From Candidatus Zixiibacteriota bacterium (GTDB lineage Bacteria > Zixibacteria > MSB-5A5 > CAIYYT01): a DNA stretch of 5,136 bases. This document shows positions 1 through 4,584 of the stretch, piece by piece; within the stretch, counting starts at the first letter, position 1, and each line of letters starts with the position of its first letter. The notes beneath the pieces are model-generated. The model did no database searches. It was not told the DNA's origin and saw nothing but the letters and a program-made list of their open reading frames with translations. The DNA is taken from the NCBI GenBank assembly GCA_026397575.1, contig JAPLUP010000471.1, forward strand, positions 1 to 5,136, written 5' to 3'. The position numbers and the translations under genes are program-made.

Positions 1-278
1 TGATCGAATGGGGAGTGTCGATAGTAGTCGGCGGCGATTTGGGAATGGCGTACCTTGGAACCCAAGGGGATATTTGGGATGCGCACAAGGACATGGCGTT
101 CGCTTCGTTGGGCGCGGCGATCGGCATGGGAATCGTCGCAATCGTCAATTGGCGGATGCAGCGCGATTTTGCGAGGGAGTTTGCTGAAAGTATCAAAGTG
201 AAAGACGATACTCCTCTCGGCGAGGTCAGACTGCGCGAATACAGAGAGTCACGAAAGGAATCGGGCGATGAGAACTGA
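1..278 (+). CDS. DUF2238/YjdF-like inner-membrane protein, C-terminal part (5' truncated)
   Basis: The reading frame is already open at the window edge (Ile-Glu-Trp-Gly precede the first possible start, GTG at 15), so this is the 3' end of a longer gene and about 91 residues are visible. The segment Leu-Gly-Thr-Gln-Gly-Asp-Ile-Trp-Asp followed by a short stretch and Asp-Met is the signature I associate with the DUF2238 family (E. coli YjdF), a predicted polytopic inner-membrane protein of about 200 residues with unknown function. A hydrophobic span (about 20 residues from Met-Ala-Phe-Ala to Val-Asn-Trp) follows and would be the last membrane helix; the tail is charged and probably cytoplasmic. 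Ends TGA at 278. I see no convincing terminator after it. Family call fairly secure; function unknown. Confidence 0.8.
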   Translation, partial: IEWGVSIVVGGDLGMAYLGTQGDIWDAHKDMAFASLGAAIGMGIVAIVNWRMQRDFAREFAESIKVKDDTPLGEVRLREYRESRKESGDEN

Positions 279-402
279 TTTTCAGGAAATTTCATAGTTC
301 CTCTCTGGCCAGGTCATTCTTGTGTAACGACCGATATTCCAACTACTTACAGAGAATCATCCGCCGTTTCTTATGCCGCCAAACAAATCGGCAGCAATTT
401 CC

Positions 403-431
403 TTGACAAAATCCTGTAACTTTCTTATGCT
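403..431 (+). promoter_or_regulatory. Sigma-70 promoter of the SPFH-RHH operon
   Basis: Perfect -35 TTGACA (403-408), 17-bp spacer, -10 TATGCT (426-431). The predicted transcription start is near 438, giving a leader of about 33 nt before the ATG at 471. The distance and the downstream dyads fit a repressible promoter. Confidence 0.8.
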
Positions 432-440
432 ATCGTCGTA

Positions 441-458
441 ATATCATTATGATATCAT
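441..458. promoter_or_regulatory. Operator candidate: alternating ATATCAT / ATGATAT half-sites
   Basis: Three overlapping 7-bp half-sites alternate in orientation: ATATCAT (441-447), ATGATAT (449-455), ATATCAT (452-458). They make one dyad with a single central base (441-455), one perfect 10-bp palindrome (449-458), and a direct repeat at an 11-bp step, about one helical turn. The block lies at about +4 to +21 relative to the predicted start, where a bound protein would block transcription. A weaker relative, ATATGA, lies just before the ATG (465-470). Arc-type ribbon-helix-helix dimers typically bind such short tandem or inverted half-sites cooperatively, and the operon's second gene encodes one. 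Binding itself is inference. Confidence 0.6.
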
Positions 459-470
459 AAGGAGATATGA

Positions 471-1331
471 ATGATAAAAGAACTCGAACGCAAAGTAATC
501 TCTGGCTGGGCCATGCTGGCCATCCTGATCCCGATCGCGATCGGCGCGATCCTCTGGATCGTTTTTGTGCTGCCGGAAGTCCTCAAAGTCTGGGGCGCAG
601 TCGTCATGGTGATTGACTTCGTCCTCTTGGCAGGGCTGTTCATGGTAAACCCTAATGAGGGCCGCGTACTTCAGCTTTTCGGCAAGTATGTCGGCACCGC
701 CAAGATGGAAGGTTTACGCTGGGCAAATCCATTCTACAGCAAGAGACGGATTTCTCTGCGCGTTCGCAACTTCGAAACCAATCGTCTCAAGGTGAACGAC
801 ATCGACGGCAATCCGATTGAGATCGCCGCAATCGTAGTCTGGAAAGTTGTCGATACCGCTGAAGCCTGTTTCCAGGTTGACGCCTACGAGCAATTCGTCG
901 CGATCCAGAGCGAATCCGCGGTGCGTAATCTGGCGACCCAACATCCCTACGATTCACACTCGGAGGAAAAAGTCTCGTTGCGCGGACACACCGCGACGAT
1001 TTCCGATCAGTTGCGTGCGGAAATCGATCAGCGCCTGGAAAAGGCCGGTGTGGAAGTGCTCGAATCGCGCATCAGTCATCTGGCCTATGCTCCCGAAATT
1101 GCCGAAGCCATGTTGCGTCGCCAGCAGGCGGGCGCAATCATTGCCGCGCGCACGTTGATTGTCGAAGGGGCGGTCAGTATGGTCGAGATGGCGCTGCAGC
1201 AATTGTCGGCCAAGAAAATTATCGAGTTTGACGATGAACGCAAAGCGGCGATGATTTCCAATTTGTTAGTTGTGCTCTGCGGTGAAACCAACACGCAGCC
1301 GGTGATTAACACGGGCTCCCTTTACCACTAG
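471..1331 (+). CDS. SPFH/band-7 domain membrane protein (prohibitin/stomatin superfamily)
   Basis: 286 aa. The ATG at 471 is preceded by TAAGGAG (458-464) with a 6-nt gap, a strong ribosome site. Two hydrophobic spans at about residues 14-34 and 38-59 anchor the protein; Pro-Asn-Glu-Gly-Arg-Val (61-66) then opens the SPFH domain, with Gly-Leu-Arg-Trp-Ala-Asn-Pro-Phe (81-88) at its N-terminal strand and the region 194-227 (Val-Glu-Val-Leu-Glu-Ser-Arg-Ile to Ile-Ala-Ala-Arg) at its C-terminal helix. The C-terminus (Pro-Val-Ile-Asn-Thr-Gly) resembles that of SPFH proteins I associate with an adjacent Arc-like gene. SPFH proteins form large membrane-bound oligomeric rings or cages and organise membrane microdomains or control proteases; the substrate here is unknown. 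First gene of a two-gene operon. No damage seen. Confidence 0.9.
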   Translation: MIKELERKVISGWAMLAILIPIAIGAILWIVFVLPEVLKVWGAVVMVIDFVLLAGLFMVNPNEGRVLQLFGKYVGTAKMEGLRWANPFYSKRRISLRVRNFETNRLKVNDIDGNPIEIAAIVVWKVVDTAEACFQVDAYEQFVAIQSESAVRNLATQHPYDSHSEEKVSLRGHTATISDQLRAEIDQRLEKAGVEVLESRISHLAYAPEIAEAMLRRQQAGAIIAARTLIVEGAVSMVEMALQQLSAKKIIEFDDERKAAMISNLLVVLCGETNTQPVINTGSLYH

Positions 1332-1336
1332 ACGTT

Positions 1337-1546
1337 ATGGCAGAGCGCAAATCATTCTTGCTCAGGGTTGATCAGGACCTCTTGTTGCAACTGCAACGCT
1401 GGGCGGATGATGACCTGCGCAGCCTCAACGGTCAGATCGAATTCCTGCTGCGAAAAACTCTCCGTGACTCAGGCCGAGTATCCCGCACCACTCGGCCTGA
1501 CCCGCCTCCCGAAGAACCCAACACCGACCATCCCGACAGGTTGTAG
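1337..1546 (+). CDS. Arc-family ribbon-helix-helix DNA-binding protein
   Basis: 69 aa, starting 5 bp after the SPFH stop. There is no good Shine-Dalgarno, so translation is probably coupled to the upstream gene. Residues 5-11 (Lys-Ser-Phe-Leu-Leu-Arg-Val) fit the antiparallel DNA-contacting strand; helix A spans about 13-26 and helix B about 28-43, with Arg-Ser-Leu-Asn-Gly-Gln-Ile at its start, a pattern typical of Arc-like proteins encoded next to SPFH genes. The C-terminal 25 residues are Pro/Arg/Asp-rich and probably disordered. The likely role is autorepressor of this operon through the half-sites at 441-458. Similar proteins are often labelled HicB-type antitoxins, but no toxin gene is adjacent, so a toxin-antitoxin reading is not supported. 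Confidence 0.85.
   Translation: MAERKSFLLRVDQDLLLQLQRWADDDLRSLNGQIEFLLRKTLRDSGRVSRTTRPDPPPEEPNTDHPDRL
1469..1500. repeat. 11-bp perfect inverted repeat inside the RHH gene
   Basis: Arms TCAGGCCGAGT (1469-1479) and ACTCGGCCTGA (1490-1500) with a 10-nt loop. It covers the codons where the folded RHH domain ends and the disordered tail begins. No T-run follows, so it is not a standard intrinsic terminator. It could be an mRNA-stabilising hairpin or a protein site. Confidence 0.6.
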
Positions 1547-1687
1547 GGGTGTGACAGCGTGCCCGCAATGAGCCAACAAGATAGCCTGCGCCTACAATGA
1601 CAAAGCCAAGCAATTTTCAGCTGTCCCTAAGGAAGACAGAGCCTCCCGCCGATAACACAAGAGAGGTCATTAACAAAGAGGGAAACT

Positions 1688-1783
1688 ATGGCAGAAAACG
1701 ACAGCGTAATCGCTAAGCTAAAGAAGCTCAGCGAAATATGTATCAAACATGGTCTGAAGGGCGTCGACCTGACTAGGAAATAA
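1688..1783 (+). CDS. Possible 31-aa small ORF
   Basis: The ATG at 1688 is preceded by GAGG (1678-1681) with a 6-nt gap, a usable ribosome site; the frame ends TAA at 1783. The peptide is Lys-rich with an amphipathic stretch (residues about 7-19: Val-Ile-Ala-Lys-Leu-Lys-Lys-Leu-Ser-Glu-Ile-Cys-Ile), has no membrane span and matches no family I know. It lies 141 bp after the RHH gene and ends 13 bp before the 3' end of the convergent minus-strand gene. It could be a real small protein, a remnant of a longer gene, or chance. I see no dedicated promoter. Confidence 0.35.
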   Translation: MAENDSVIAKLKKLSEICIKHGLKGVDLTRK

Positions 1784-1796
1784 GCCTCTGCGTACC

Positions 1797-2060
1797 TTAG
1801 CTTGAAGCTCCATTCTTGTCGTCCGCCGACGTATCTGCCACATTCTCAGCATAAGAAACGGCTATCACGTTTGCGATGTCTGCCGCCGTCTTGGAACCGA
1901 TTCGGTAGGTCGATCGGTCAATTGGCTCCGCTGTCGAGCCCTCTTGAGGCCTCAAGAATGTTAATCTGCGCTGATAATCTATTTCAGCCTTAGATTTACC
2001 TTCTTTGGTTTTCAAAAGGTCAACTGCAACTACAGCACGAGAACCCTCTTTTAGTTCCAT
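1797..2060 (-). CDS. Uncharacterised 87-aa cytoplasmic protein
   Basis: The open frame extends upstream to an ATG at 2183, but that start lies upstream of the -35 box of a near-perfect promoter (2149-2177), so that transcript could not contain it. The ATG at 2060 is preceded by GGGAG with a 5-nt gap and is the supported start. The protein has a probable strand-rich N-terminal half (Ser-Arg-Ala-Val-Val-Ala-Val-Asp and Ala-Glu-Ile-Asp-Tyr-Gln-Arg-Arg-Leu-Thr-Phe-Leu), a probable helix (Thr-Ala-Ala-Asp-Ile-Ala-Asn-Val-Ile-Ala), and an acidic polar tail. No signal peptide, membrane span or Cys is present. I do not recognise the family. It is transcribed convergently with the SPFH operon. I see no clear terminator after its TAA at 1797. 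Confidence 0.65.
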   Translation of the reverse strand: MELKEGSRAVVAVDLLKTKEGKSKAEIDYQRRLTFLRPQEGSTAEPIDRSTYRIGSKTAADIANVIAVSYAENVADTSADDKNGASS

Positions 2061-2097
2061 CGTTACTCCCACAACTAATGATCCAGACTTCGCGCGG

Positions 2098-2127
2098 AAC
2101 GGCAGGACAGAACTCAACCTTGCCGTT
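2098..2127 (-). promoter_or_regulatory. 5'-leader hairpin of the 87-aa gene
   Basis: Read on the minus strand, AACGGCAAGG (2127-2118) pairs with CCTGCCGTT (2106-2098), with one bulged A and an 11-nt loop. It sits in the roughly 80-nt untranslated leader between the promoter and the ATG at 2060. It may affect mRNA stability or translation; no known riboswitch class is recognised. Confidence 0.45.
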
Positions 2128-2148
2128 GCCGAGGCGATTAAAGGGAGT

Positions 2149-2177
2149 ATTCTAATCTTTGTCAAAACGTATGTCAA
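2149..2177 (-). promoter_or_regulatory. Sigma-70 promoter of the 87-aa gene
   Basis: On the minus strand: TTGACA (2177-2172), 17-bp spacer, TAGAAT (2154-2149). The predicted start is near 2142. This promoter decides the start codon of the downstream gene by excluding the longer frame. Confidence 0.75.
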
Positions 2178-2199
2178 GTTCATATTTCCACCAATTTCC

Positions 2200-2220
2200 C
2201 GCTCAAACGAGCGATTTTTT
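2200..2220 (+). terminator. Weak intrinsic terminator candidate (plus strand)
   Basis: A 5-bp stem CGCTC/GAGCG (2200-2204, 2209-2213) with a 4-nt loop is followed by A and six T (2215-2220). The stem is short, and no plus-strand gene ends just before it. It could stop read-through from the SPFH operon before the region beyond, or be chance. Confidence 0.25.
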
Positions 2221-2254
2221 GAGACGTTTACTGTAACTGGAAAAACTGGCTTAG

Positions 2255-2307
2255 GGTTCCAACTCTTCTCTTCATGACCAGGTGGGCATGTTCAGTAAGT
2301 TGGAACC
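2255..2307. repeat. Nested two-stem inverted repeat (53 nt)
   Basis: The outer arms are a perfect 10 bp, GGTTCCAACT (2255-2264) and AGTTGGAACC (2298-2307). Within the 33-nt interior lies a second stem, CATGACC (2273-2279) with GGGCATG (2284-2290), holding one A/G mismatch and a 4-nt loop AGGT. The two stems are separated by nearly equal unpaired tracts of 8 and 7 nt. The element sits in an otherwise empty interval between two minus-strand units. Nothing in the neighbouring genes explains it. Confidence 0.6.
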
Positions 2308-2444
2308 TCTGGAAATCGGAAGCTTGATCTTTCGTTTTGAATTTTTTTGGTCTTATTTGCTTTGAGTTTTCGGTGGATGGAAAGCCAACCTACGCAGTTA
2401 TTCTTCCTATGTATCATAGATTGGCACATTTTACACTCCAAGTC

Positions 2445-2474
2445 AAAAAAAATCTCCGCCCGGAGGCGGAGATT
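2445..2474 (-). terminator. Strong intrinsic terminator of the Phe-rich gene
   Basis: Perfect 10-bp stem AATCTCCGCC/GGCGGAGATT (2474-2465 and 2460-2451 on the minus strand) with a 4-nt loop, followed directly by six T on the minus strand (2450-2445), which with the stem's own end makes a run of eight. No T-run follows on the plus strand, so it is directional. It lies about 28 nt after the stop at 2502. Confidence 0.9.
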
Positions 2475-2501
2475 AAATCATCCAGCGACGCCTTCGGTCC
2501 G

Positions 2502-2690
2502 CTACCTTTCGACGAAGAAACGGAATCCGTTGAAATCAAATAGGTTAAAGAAAGAAAACATAGAGAAAACCACGAAACCAAAGAAAAACCCCGTGAAGAA
2601 CTTCTTGTTGAACAAGAAGCTAAAGAACCTTGATACAGACGTGCTATCAACCGGGACGGCTTCGTGTTTTTTTGAGAAAACTTCTGACAT
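2502..2690 (-). CDS. 62-aa phenylalanine-rich small membrane protein
   Basis: The ATG at 2690 is preceded by a perfect AGGAGG (2701-2696) with a 5-nt gap, and the TAG at 2502 is followed by a strong terminator, so the gene is well delimited despite its small size. The protein has 20 Phe in 62 residues. A polar N-terminus (residues 1-20, with Lys-Lys-His-Glu) leads to Phe-Phe-Ser-Phe-Leu-Phe, a Lys-Lys pair (29-30), then a membrane-span-like stretch at about 31-52 (Phe-Phe-Thr-Gly-Phe-Phe-Phe-Gly-Phe-Val-Val-Phe-Ser-Met-Phe) and a short charged end. It is probably an inner-membrane peptide. I recognise no family. A small membrane regulator or a type-I-toxin-like peptide is conceivable but unproven. 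It is divergent from the 408-aa gene across a 358-bp gap. Confidence 0.75.
   Translation of the reverse strand: MSEVFSKKHEAVPVDSTSVSRFFSFLFNKKFFTGFFFGFVVFSMFSFFNLFDFNGFRFFVER
2601..2619. repeat. 19-bp palindrome inside the Phe-rich gene
   Basis: Arms of 9 bp, CTTCTTGTT (2601-2609) and AACAAGAAG (2611-2619), flank a single central base. It encodes the Phe-Leu-Phe-Asn-Lys-Lys-Phe part of the protein. It could serve as a protein-binding dyad; it can also fold as an mRNA hairpin with a shorter stem. The repetitive Phe and Lys codons make a chance origin possible. Confidence 0.5.
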
Positions 2691-2748
2691 TTTATCCTCC
2701 TAGAGTCTGAGTTTCTTTCTCATACATACAAGCCCGAAAGACGCTGAA

Positions 2749-2795
2749 ATCTTACAAAGAAAATCATGTAAAATTTCCGAATGTGATCTTACAAA
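2749..2795. repeat. Pair of 10-bp direct repeats in the Phe-rich gene leader
   Basis: ATCTTACAAA occurs at 2749-2758 and again at 2786-2795, a 37-bp step. Between them lies TGTAA (2767-2771), the inverse of the TTACA core. Read on the minus strand, both copies are TTTGTAAGAT and lie in the leader between the putative promoter and the ribosome site. They could be regulator sites or RNA elements. Confidence 0.4.
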
Positions 2796-2807
2796 TTAAC
2801 ACAATGA

Positions 2808-2834
2808 ATTATAATGGCTTACGTCGGAGTTCAA
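2808..2834 (-). promoter_or_regulatory. Putative promoter of the Phe-rich gene
   Basis: A perfect -10 TATAAT (2813-2808) lies on the minus strand; the best -35 is TTGAAC (2834-2829) with a short 15-bp spacer. The predicted start is near 2801, giving a leader of about 110 nt. The -10 is convincing and the -35 weak, so it may need an activator. Confidence 0.45.
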
Positions 2835-2936
2835 TCCGTTAGATAACTGTGGCTTCGAGAAAAACTCGGACTCGCCCAACGATCCCTAAGCCAATACAAA
2901 TGATGGCAACGCAACTGATGAAACAAAGAGCTTCTT

Positions 2937-2952
2937 GAATTGTCGATAATTC
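2937..2952. promoter_or_regulatory. Dyad immediately upstream of the 408-aa gene promoter
   Basis: GAATT (2937-2941), TCGA core (2943-2946) and AATTC (2948-2952) form a 16-bp palindrome with one symmetric mismatch (G/T at 2942 and 2947). It ends 3 bp before the -35 box, a position where an activator or repressor dimer could act. Its ligand is unknown. Confidence 0.4.
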
Positions 2953-2955
2953 TTA

Positions 2956-2984
2956 TTGACAAATGAAGAAATCGAGTTTAACAT
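2956..2984 (+). promoter_or_regulatory. Sigma-70 promoter of the 408-aa gene
   Basis: Perfect TTGACA (2956-2961), 17-bp spacer, TAACAT (2979-2984, four of six consensus bases). The predicted start is near 2991, giving a leader of about 58 nt. Confidence 0.7.
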
Positions 2985-3048
2985 CTGACCAACTTACTAT
3001 TTCGGATCGAACGCGAGAAACTTAAAGGGACTTTGGCAAGGTGTCTTG

Positions 3049-4275
3049 ATGGGATATCTCGGAAGCACTATCAAAATACTTGAAAGGCGATCACGAGAAT
3101 GCGCAGCGTTTGCCTTTTACTCCAGACTCCTAACGGATGATCTACTTGAATCAGCAATCACCCGGAGTCTGGAACTAATTCAGCCATATGTGCTTAATCA
3201 CATCGATTCCAGAGGAATTGATCCTGAGAAACCCACAAAGGTAGTTGATCCGCAGCTCACCAAGAACCACTTGGACTTATTTGAAAATGCTTTACTAGAT
3301 CTATGCATGGAGCTACCCTATTCTCAGGGTATCTTGGATAGACTGGGAACAAGCCATAATCAGAGCAAGTCCTTAGGGACCTTTTCACAGAGGTTGTCTG
3401 AGGAACAGCTCCAGGACGCCCAGAACCGTTGCTTCAGCGAAATCCGACAGAGAATAGTGGAGTTTGCGTACGAAGAAGAAATAGATCTTAATGACTCCCC
3501 CGAGACTGTCCCACCGACAATTTCCAAATGCTACTGTGCAGTTTTCCAAGAATATTGCGTCAACCAGTTGATAGTTCTTGCCTGCGGGAGTTCTATACTC
3601 CGATTACTCGACAAAAGAGGCAGAGAATATTCATTGTATCAATCGGCGAAGACGGAATATGGTGACCTTGATGCCGATGAGCTTGTCCAACAGAGCCTTC
3701 TTAACTTCAGAAAACATTTGGCCGATTTCATTGTCCTAAACGGGATCGATCCTGAAAGGGAGGTCTCGGAGGTTCCAGAGGAATTGTACCGCTATTTCTA
3801 TAAGATTCTGGAAAACAACCGTAACAAACTATATCGGAGGATCACATGGAAGAGACTGAAGGAGCAGGGATTAGAAAGTCTGGATCAAGCCGATTCTGCG
3901 TCCCTCGTTCGCTCGGACCCTCGACAATTTATGAAGGAGTTGAGGGAAAGGGTGCCTCCATTAGTTCGCGACTTGGATTTTGAATTAGCATTCTATTTCT
4001 ACGTCATCAACAAGAAGCTGTCTCCCTACCAACGTATTGTGACGGAAGCTTGGCTCAAGAATGACGAGGAGATGATCTCGGAAGCGAAGAAGATTGTTGG
4101 CTTCTCGAACTACTACGTTATGAGGCATCGACTATTTGAACTAAAGCAGTATCACAAAATCGCTATAAAAGCAGGTGAAGAACTGTTGGGCAATGGGCAA
4201 TATAAAGACCTTCCAGGCGGAACGAAAAGAGAAATAGCTTTTGTTCTGAAAACACTTCGCGCTCAGATAGCATGA
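3049..4275 (+). CDS. 408-aa helical protein with three 88-residue repeats; possible divergent sigma-factor-like C-terminus
   Basis: The ATG at 3049 is chosen over the TTG at 3046 because AAGGTG (3038-3043) lies 5 nt from the ATG but only 2 nt from the TTG. The protein is soluble, charged and apparently all-helical, with no signal or membrane span. A roughly 50-residue unit recurs at residues 33-82, 121-170 and 209-258 in exact 88-residue register: Ile-Asp at 57-58, 145-146 and 233-234; Val at 66, 154, 242; a hydrophobic residue at 70, 158, 246. The third copy (Asp-Ala-Asp-Glu-Leu-Val-Gln, then Pro-Glu-Glu-Leu-Tyr-Arg-Tyr) resembles sigma region 2, and residues 324-370 (Leu-Ser-Pro-Tyr-Gln-Arg to Lys-Gln-Tyr-His-Lys) resemble region 4 with its helix-turn-helix. 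The sigma reading is tentative; the gene and the repeats are clear. Full-length family not recognised. Confidence 0.85.
   Translation: MGYLGSTIKILERRSRECAAFAFYSRLLTDDLLESAITRSLELIQPYVLNHIDSRGIDPEKPTKVVDPQLTKNHLDLFENALLDLCMELPYSQGILDRLGTSHNQSKSLGTFSQRLSEEQLQDAQNRCFSEIRQRIVEFAYEEEIDLNDSPETVPPTISKCYCAVFQEYCVNQLIVLACGSSILRLLDKRGREYSLYQSAKTEYGDLDADELVQQSLLNFRKHLADFIVLNGIDPEREVSEVPEELYRYFYKILENNRNKLYRRITWKRLKEQGLESLDQADSASLVRSDPRQFMKELRERVPPLVRDLDFELAFYFYVINKKLSPYQRIVTEAWLKNDEEMISEAKKIVGFSNYYVMRHRLFELKQYHKIAIKAGEELLGNGQYKDLPGGTKREIAFVLKTLRAQIA
3145..3294 (+). repeat. Internal protein repeat, copy 1
   Basis: Residues 33-82 of the 408-aa protein. It contains Ile44, Gly-Ile57-Asp58-Pro-Glu, Val66, Leu70, Phe78-Glu-Asn. 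It aligns without gaps to copies 2 and 3 from Ile44 onward for 37 residues. DNA identity between copies is low, so the duplication is old. Confidence 0.6.
3409..3558 (+). repeat. Internal protein repeat, copy 2
   Basis: Residues 121-170. It contains Ile132, Ile145-Asp146, Val154-Pro-Pro, Ile158, Phe166-Gln-Glu. With copy 1 it shares a further upstream run (Leu-Ser-Glu-Glu-Gln-Leu versus Leu-Thr-Asp-Asp-Leu-Leu) and downstream hydrophobics ending in Ile-Leu. Confidence 0.6.
3673..3822 (+). repeat. Internal protein repeat, copy 3 (sigma region-2-like)
   Basis: Residues 209-258. It contains Phe220, Gly-Ile233-Asp234-Pro-Glu, Val242-Pro, Leu246, Leu254-Glu-Asn. It is closest to copy 1 around Gly-Ile-Asp-Pro-Glu. 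It is followed by a basic stretch (Lys-Leu-Tyr-Arg-Arg-Ile-Thr-Trp-Lys-Arg) absent after copies 1 and 2. Confidence 0.6.
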
Positions 4276-4442
4276 AGGAAGGTCTTGTCCAATTGAAAGA
4301 ATCCGGGGAGCCCGATGTGCGAACTCCCCAGTTCATAAGATGGAAACTGTTAGATCAACGGAGAATTCCACCATTTCACCACGTCGTGGCAGAGTCCCGT
4401 ACTAACAAGCCAGAGAATCAAGCAGAGAATCGTAACAATTAA
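4272..4442 (+). CDS. Possible 56-aa ORF coupled to the 408-aa gene
   Basis: The ATG at 4272 overlaps the TGA of the 408-aa gene by four bases (ATGA), the classic arrangement for translational coupling in an operon, and the frame runs to TAA at 4442. The peptide is hydrophilic, with Trp-Lys-Leu-Leu-Asp-Gln-Arg-Arg in the middle and an Asn/Glu-rich tail; it has no membrane span and no family is recognised. There is no independent Shine-Dalgarno. Most of its 3' part is antisense to the minus-strand 38-aa gene, so at most one of the two may be real, although both could be. Evidence is positional only. Confidence 0.35.
   Translation: MKEGLVQLKESGEPDVRTPQFIRWKLLDQRRIPPFHHVVAESRTNKPENQAENRNN
4295..4331 (-). 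terminator. Possible terminator of the 38-aa gene
   Basis: GGGGAG/CTCCCC arms (4305-4310, 4324-4329), extended by a G-U and a C-G pair on the minus strand, enclose a 13-nt loop. On the minus strand ATTCTTTC follows, a broken T-tract. It starts about 20 nt after the stop codon at 4350. The loop is long and the T-run imperfect, so efficiency is doubtful. Confidence 0.4.
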
Positions 4443-4466
4443 GAGCCTCTTGAAGACCTTATACAT
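4350..4466 (-). CDS. 38-aa single-span membrane peptide
   Basis: The ATG at 4466 is preceded by AAAGGAG (4479-4473) with a 6-nt gap, a strong ribosome site; the frame ends TAA at 4350. A basic N-terminus (Met-Tyr-Lys-Val-Phe-Lys-Arg) leads to a hydrophobic helix at about residues 8-24 (Leu-Leu-Ile-Val-Thr-Ile-Leu-Cys-Leu-Ile-Leu-Trp-Leu-Val), then Leu-Cys-His-Asp-Val-Val and an amphipathic Lys-Trp-Trp end. The positive-inside pattern places the N-terminus in the cytoplasm. Size, span and a Cys just after the span loosely recall Hok-type toxins, but the match is too short to assign. Two CAGAGAATC copies (4411-4419, 4423-4431), read on the minus strand, encode the repeated Ile-Leu pairs. Antisense to the 56-aa ORF. 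Confidence 0.55.
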   Translation of the reverse strand: MYKVFKRLLIVTILCLILWLVSTGLCHDVVKWWNSPLI

Positions 4467-4495
4467 TGCAGACTCCTTTCGGTGCTTTGCTGCCT

Positions 4496-4546
4496 TCAAC
4501 AATACAAGTCTAATATGTCCCATTTTCTTACATCAAATCCGGGCAT
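4496..4546 (-). other. 16-codon upstream ORF in the leader of the 38-aa gene
   Basis: An ATG at 4546 opens a frame of 16 codons ending TGA at 4496, 29 nt before the start of the 38-aa gene. No strong ribosome site precedes it. If translated it could modulate the downstream gene; chance is equally possible. Confidence 0.2.
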
Positions 4547-4584
4547 GGTCAAGAGATTCCGTTCGTCTTGAACTCCTACCTTGT

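Noticed and set aside
847..1158. Plus-strand 103-codon frame inside the SPFH gene
   Set aside because: It is an alternative frame of an unmistakable SPFH protein, with Arg/Pro-rich out-of-frame composition.
1337..1546. HicB-type antitoxin of a toxin-antitoxin pair
   Set aside because: The protein is a plain Arc-like RHH domain paired with an SPFH gene; no HicA-like or other toxin frame is next to it.
2337..2543. Plus-strand frame of 68 codons starting TTG
   Set aside because: No good ribosome site precedes it, it reads through the minus-strand terminator stem and overlaps the 3' end of the well-supported Phe-rich gene; its composition looks like chance.
2414..2650. Second minus-strand frame (78 codons) overlapping the Phe-rich gene
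   Set aside because: It is out of frame with the gene that has the AGGAGG site, runs into the terminator and has no ribosome site of its own.
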